Source of the DNA: Atherinomorus stipes
Taxonomy: Eukaryota; Chordata; Actinopteri; Atheriniformes; Atherinidae
Assembly (NCBI GenBank): GCA_023101725.1
Contig: JALJCO010012596.1
Span: 62,001 to 126,000 of the forward strand
Direction of reading: 5' to 3'
DNA length: 64,000 nt
Shown: positions 59,701-64,000 of the stretch, in pieces
Layout: each line of letters begins with the position of its first letter
How positions within the stretch are numbered: the stretch's first letter is position 1
Translations under genes and position numbers: made by a program
Notes under the pieces: generated by a model
Databases searched by the model: none
Seen by the model: only the letters and a program-made list of their open reading frames with translations
Told to the model about the DNA's origin: nothing

Positions 59701-60970
59701 CATATGACCATTTCCTGTCTAGCTCCCCCGGCGACAAGAAGTGACTTTAAGTTCGTCTAGCTTCATTTTAATGGTAGAAAATGCGGGTTTTACCCAGTAT
59801 TTTAACACTTTCCAAAACTCTGATGCTAATCAAACGATGATTCTGCCCATATGACCATTTCCTGTCTGTGCTTTAGCCCCGCCCTTGGCGACAGGAAATG
59901 ACTTATTTTTAACGCTTTAAGCCTCGTCTAGCTTCTTTTTAATGGTAGAACACGCCTGTTTTACCCAGTATTTTTACATTTTCCAAAATTTTAATGCTAG
60001 TCAAATGCTGATTCTGCCCATATGACCATTTCCTGTTTATGCTTTAGCCACGCCCCCGGTGACAGGAAGTGACTCGTTTTAAAGCCTTTAGCCTCGTCTA
60101 GCTTCTTTTTAATAGTAGAAAACGCCTGTTTTTCCCAGTATTTTTACATTTTCCAAAAGTTTGATGCTAGTCAAACGCTGATTCTGCCCATATGACCATT
60201 TCCTGTCTACGCTTTAGCCCCGCCCCCGGTGACAGTAAGTGACTCGTTTTAGCCTTTCCCCTCGGCTAGCTTGTTTTTTAATGGTAGAAAATGCGTGTTT
60301 TACCCAGTATTTTTACACTTTCCAAAAAATTGATTTCCAAACACTGACTCCATCCATATGACCATTTCCTGTCTAGCTCCCCCCGGCGACAAGAAGTGAC
60401 TTTAAGTTCGTCTAGCTTCATTTTAATGGTAGAAAATGCGGGTTTTACCCAGTATTTTAACACTTTCCAAAACTCTGATGCTAATCAAACGATGATTCTG
60501 CCCATATGACCATTTCCTGTCTATGCTTTAGCCCCGCCCCTGGCGACAGGAAATGACTTATTTTTAACGCTTTAAGCCTCGTCTAGCTTCTTTTTAATGG
60601 TAGAACACGCCTGTTTTACCCAGTATTTTTACATTTTCCAAAATTTTGATGCTAGTCAAACGCTGATTCTGCCCATATGACCATTTCCTGTCTACGCTTT
60701 AGCCCCGCCCCCGGTGACAGGAAGTGACTTGTTTTAAAGCCTTTAGCCTCGTCTAGCTTCTTTTTAATGGTAGAAAACGCATGTTTTATCCAGTATTTTT
60801 ACACTTTCCAAAAGTTTGATGCTAGTCAAACGCTGAATCTGCCCATATGACAATTTCCTGTCTACGCTTTAGCCCCGCCCCCGGTGACAGGAAGTGACTT
60901 GTTTTAAAGCCTTTAGCCTCTTCTAGCTTCTTTTTAATGGTAGAACACGCCTGTTTTACCCAGTATGTTT
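56770..60970 (+). repeat. Satellite array, unit about 165 bp, about 25 copies with higher-order duplications
   Basis: Each unit reads roughly TTTTTACATTTTCCAAAAGT, then GATGCTAGTCAAACGCTGATTC, CCATATGACCATTTCCTGTC, TACGCTTTAGCCCCGCCCCC, GGTGACAGGAAGTGACTCG, TTTTAAAGCC and CGTCTAGCTTCTTTTTAATGG. Multi-unit blocks are re-duplicated: the landmark CTAGCTTGTTTTTTAATGGTAG occurs at 58621, 59612 and 60266, spacings of 991 (six units) and 654 (four units). The frames at 58633-58818 and 60278-60463 are identical because of this and are not genes. Most units contain a GC box (GCCCCGCCCCC) and an ETS-like CAGGAAGTGA. Confidence 0.95.
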
Positions 60971-61210
60971 TCTGAATTTCCCAAAATCACAGCACTTATT
61001 TTTCTATGCCGTTGAGGCGTCTGTTTTATATTAAATGAGTTCAAATAAAAAATAAGGGAGTTTTATCGTCCCTGAAAGTTTTTGTTGAACAAATTTCTTT
61101 CCCTGGAAGCCATTTTCTTGCTAATAATGTGCAGCTTTAACTTATTATGCCTCAGAAAGAGATTTTTTTCCAGAAAAAAAATTACCCCCAATTTTTTAAA
61201 ATCAAAATGA

Positions 61211-61252
61211 GGAACGCTTCACGAATTTGCGTGTCATCCTTGCGCAGGGGCC

Positions 61253-61284
<32 letters not shown>
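61211..61284 (-). pseudogene. U6 spliceosomal snRNA, 5'-truncated
   Basis: The reverse complement matches U6 from TAAAATTGGAACGATACAGA through the ACAGAGA and AGC elements (GAAGATTAGCATGGCCCC), the internal stem-loop (TGCGCAAGGATGACACGCAA) and ATTCGTGAAGCGTTCC, apparently without mismatch over about 74 nt. The first 25 or so nucleotides (5' stem-loop, GTGCTCGCTTCGGCAGC) are absent; unrelated sequence (TTCGGTGTGTTAATTTC) takes their place. The 3' side lacks the usual ATATTTTT. It is probably a retro-copied pseudogene. Confidence 0.9.
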
Positions 61285-61593
61285 TTCGGTGTGTTAATTT
61301 CTTAACACGATAGAGCCCTTAAAAACGAGTCGTATTTATTGTCCACCCGCCCTGCACCCAACTGCCTTATGGTCCTGCTTCAGCAGCATGAAAAGTCAGA
61401 AGAAAACCTGATAAACAGGACTAAAAACAGCACCAGAAACCTCTCTGACTGCTGCTTGACTCATTAAAAAACTCTAGGAATTTATTTAGCTGCAGTGAGA
61501 CCTGGTTTGGTTCTGATCCTGATATATTTCAGTTAAAATCTGATCCTCTGTGCAACAGTTGCATGATGGGAAATTTAAGCACGCTGTGTTGCG

Positions 61594-62221
61594 TCACCTA
61601 CTTGGGATTGGCTGGCTGAAGGCACGAGGACAAAAGGCGGAAGCGACACCCCTCCTCCAACCGTCCTGCCGGGGGGATTCCAACCCCCGACCAGCCCCCG
61701 ACGTCTCCACGGGGTCAGAGTGCTGATAGGGAGGCTTGCTGTGGGAGAGAAAACTGGTCTGATCCAGTCTGACTGAAGTCACTCTGCAGCGGTCTCACTG
61801 CAAGAGACGAAGCGTTTCAGCAAATACCTGCTCCGAGTTTGTAAACTGCTGATCTGATCCCCCACCAGCTCTGCTCCGGGTTTCAGCTGCTCCTGAATCT
61901 GCACCTGATCTGGAATTTAAAACATTTTGAAAATCATTAAATACTTCATTTAAAAAAAAGACCAAAAAAACGTTTTTTTTCCTTTCAGTTTAGGAGGGAG
62001 AATCTGGCAGTAAACAGAATTGACGCTTCTGGCAACCACACAAGCATCAGGCTTCTCTAAAGCCACCAAACAGATCAAATAAATGTTTTAAAAGCCAGGA
62101 CTGAGAAAAACCAGCTTTCAGGACGTCACAGCTACTAAAAATGAGACGAAGAAGAAGTGTAAGTGTCCCAAAGCAGCCTGATGGTGGTCAGCAGCTTCAA
62201 ACCTGCGTTTACTGCCGGCAT
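61594..62221 (-). CDS. Candidate short gene, three coding exons, about 81 residues
   Basis: On the minus strand an exon at 62203-62234 (acceptor TCTTCCTTCAG, donor GTTTGA) carries an ATG at 62221. It joins in phase to 61828-61909 (acceptor AAATTCCAG, donor GTATTT) and then to 61738 (acceptor TCTCCCACAG), reading open to TGA at 61594-61596. The product starts MPAVNADQVQIQEQLKPG, continues ELVGDQISSLQTRSSKPPYQ and ends FCPRAFSQPIPSR. No domain is recognised; the first half could be helical. The GC-rich 5' region at 62799-63010 with donor GTGAGA looks like a non-coding first exon. Phases agree across all junctions, but this could still be a long non-coding RNA or the start of a longer gene. Confidence 0.4.
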
Positions 62222-62320
62222 TTTCACTCTTAAACTGAAGGAAGAGAACACAGTTATCATGAGAGGCAAGAACAGTCATATTTGTTTGTTTTAAACCTCA
62301 ATTTCTCCGATAGAGCCAAT

Positions 62321-62789
62321 TTATGTTGTTATTTGGGGACAATAATGACCATTAATAATGAGGTCATCATCACAAAGCACACAAAAAACAAACAAAAAAA
62401 AGCGAGACAAACATTTGACATTATTTTTTATGATCATCATCTCCTTATCACAAGAAAATGATTTTTTTTTTTTAAAAACTACGATTACTCTCGGCTTCCG
62501 TATTAAAAAAAAAAAAAAAAAAAACGCAGTTCCACTCCTTGTCCACACGATGGCGCTGTCTGACCGCTAAAGGATGAACGGAATCTTGTTTTTGCCATTA
62601 AAAGTCACAAAGTGGCCAAAAAACAAGCAGAATCCCCCCCCCCCAAGAATAAGCCTCAGTTTGACTCACGAGACAACAAACTCCTTCCAGACATGAAATT
62701 ATTCATGTCTCAACTTGGTTAAAGTTGAAAATAAAAATAAAAAATCGCTTAATCAAACTTATTCCCAACTAATTAAAAGTCTCAATCCA
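62321..62789. other. Intron or intergenic, A-rich simple repeats
   Basis: Poly-A runs (62504-62523) and poly-C (62634-62644). CCACACGATGGCGCTGTCTGACC at 62542 is a CTCF-like or repeat-derived string. No exon is seen. Confidence 0.35.
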
Positions 62790-63115
62790 GTTTCTCACCG
62801 TTAAGTCTGCTGGACTCGGTACCGGTCCGCTGGTACCGGATCACCCAGCAAAGACGAGCCAAGATTTAACCGAACCTGCGCTCGCGGCTGCTGAAACCTG
62901 AAAACTGTCAATTTCACCCCAAACTTCGGTGACTCCAACTTTTCCGGAGGTTCGGATGTTTAAGCCGGTTCTGGACGGGTTCAGGGACCGCACGACTTCG
63001 GCATCCATCTTTCACGCTTCATCCACGAGCTGAAGGGTCAGGTCAGGTGTGGCGCGAGCCACTCAATTAAGGCGGAGGGATACGCGCGTGCGCACAGGTC
63101 ACACCGCGGTGAAAT
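62790..63115 (-). promoter_or_regulatory. CpG-rich 5' region of the candidate minus-strand gene
   Basis: Rich in CG (CGAACCTGCGCTCGCGGC, GGGATACGCGCGTGCGCAC) compared with its flanks, with a GTGAGA splice donor at 62798-62793 on the minus strand. A minus-strand ATG at 63008 opens 56 codons and stops at TGA before that donor, so the exon is probably 5' untranslated. Promoter function is inferred. Confidence 0.4.
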
Positions 63116-63528
63116 CAGGTTCGGGTTGGAGCGAGAGGAGGCTCGATTAGGGAGCATCAACAAGTGACCAACTGTCTGTAAAACGTAAATACTGATGAAT
63201 CAAACTTCCAGAGCATATGACGGGCCGATTCAATATAAAATCAGTTATGTCTGACTATCTTTAATTACATTCCAGATATCTAAAAAAGCATTTTGACCAG
63301 ACAAAACTACATTTTGATTATCCAGAATGAACATTTCAGATATCAGCATTTACATTCTGACTAGTAAGAATAATTATTAAAGATGTGGCGTGCAAGGACG
63401 GGAGGCGGAGGCGGAGTGTCAAACGACGGTGCCAACGGCAGTTGTTTTATTGGCATTTATACTTTGAATAACAGCGACAGCAGATCAGCCTCTCAACTCG
63501 TCTAGCTCATGGCACGACAACATGAATA

Positions 63529-64000
63529 GGGGATTATCACGCTTACCGGAACTTCCCGGTGTTTGGACACTTCCTCTTCCGGGCCATGTTAACGACAGCC
63601 GTTCCTGCTCTGTTATACTGTTTAAATCGGATAAACTCCAAACATACTTAAGTTTTCATTCTAGACTGAAATGATACTAAGGAAGAAGTGGATCAAAGCG
63701 ATCGATTTGCCGCGGTGAAGGGCCGAACTTTATAATAAAACACACGTTTGTTTGTCGCCGGTGGGGCACAACACCGGCACTTCACAGCATGCTAGCATTA
63801 GCCAGCTAACGTTTACTGACGTGCTTAACATTGTGCGTCTTAAAACACACAAACATCTGAAAATCGGGTCTGTACCCCCCCGTTTCCAGTGGAACAACTG
63901 GGGACTGCCAAGAAAGGAGACGCTTTCAGATGCTTGTGTGTTTTCAGCCGCACAAAGTTAGGCACGTCATCAAGCTGGCTAATGCTAGCCTGCTAACACG
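63529..64000. mobile_element. Fold-back element copy, cut by the window edge
   Basis: It starts GGGGATTATCACGCTTACCGG and follows the arm of the 51713-52749 element in the same order (CTTCCCGGTGTTTGGACAC, CGTTTGTTTGTCGCCGGTGGGG, AGCCGCACAAAGTTAGGCACG). Its frame at 63752-63961 nearly repeats the minus-strand frame at 52307-52597, which shows that both are repeat sequence and not genes. Confidence 0.8.

Noticed and set aside
58633..60463. Identical 61-codon minus-strand frames
   Set aside because: Identity is due to higher-order duplication of the satellite. The intermediate copy near 59612 is broken by one base and shows no constraint.

Overview
The window looks like a teleost fish chromosome segment. 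It has multi-exon genes with GT-AG introns, a near-complete LIM-domain-binding protein gene, tandem fish-type pIgR/CD300-like immunoglobulin receptor genes, and a dense mix of teleost-style transposons (hAT and Tc1/mariner MITEs, piggyBac and L2 remnants, a Ty3/gypsy fragment) and satellites. There are no operons, prokaryotic signals or CRISPR arrays. All gene models were assembled by eye from splice sites and reading phase.

Layout. (1) 1-3441: no exon found; repeats including a long hairpin and ATATCG-rich composite MITEs. (2) 3442-11213, plus strand: nine coding exons of an LDB1 orthologue, ending at the true stop; the short N-terminal exon lies outside the window. Its introns carry a GTATCAG-type tandem repeat, MITEs and a 29-copy 40-bp minisatellite. 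Its 3' UTR contains an AT-rich higher-order repeat. (3) 16583-31645, minus strand: receptor copy 1, eight exons, 433 codons, intact, with an 11.3-kb intron between Ig domains 2 and 3. (4) 32-38.7 kb: repeats and an L2-type LINE fragment. (5) 38791-45210, minus strand: receptor copy 2, with the same exon plan and a nearly identical ectodomain, but a different membrane segment and tail. A Tc1-like transposon sits at one of its splice donors, and a one-base shift truncates its tail. (6) 45.4-56.7 kb: repeats, an orphan signal-peptide exon (48177-48231), long poly-G tracts, a fold-back element inserted in a gypsy integrase fragment, and further MITEs. (7) 56.77-60.97 kb: a roughly 165-bp satellite with higher-order duplications. 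(8) 61.2-63.1 kb: a truncated U6 snRNA sequence and a candidate short minus-strand gene with a CpG-rich 5' end. (9) 63.5 kb to the end: another copy of the fold-back element.

How the genes relate. LDB1 is a nuclear adaptor that links LIM-domain and GATA/bHLH factors. The two receptors are surface proteins of immune type and have no evident functional link to LDB1. The most informative biology is the receptor pair: three V-type Ig exons were recently duplicated or homogenised between two genes whose signalling exons differ, and one copy is being remodelled by transposon insertion and a frameshift.
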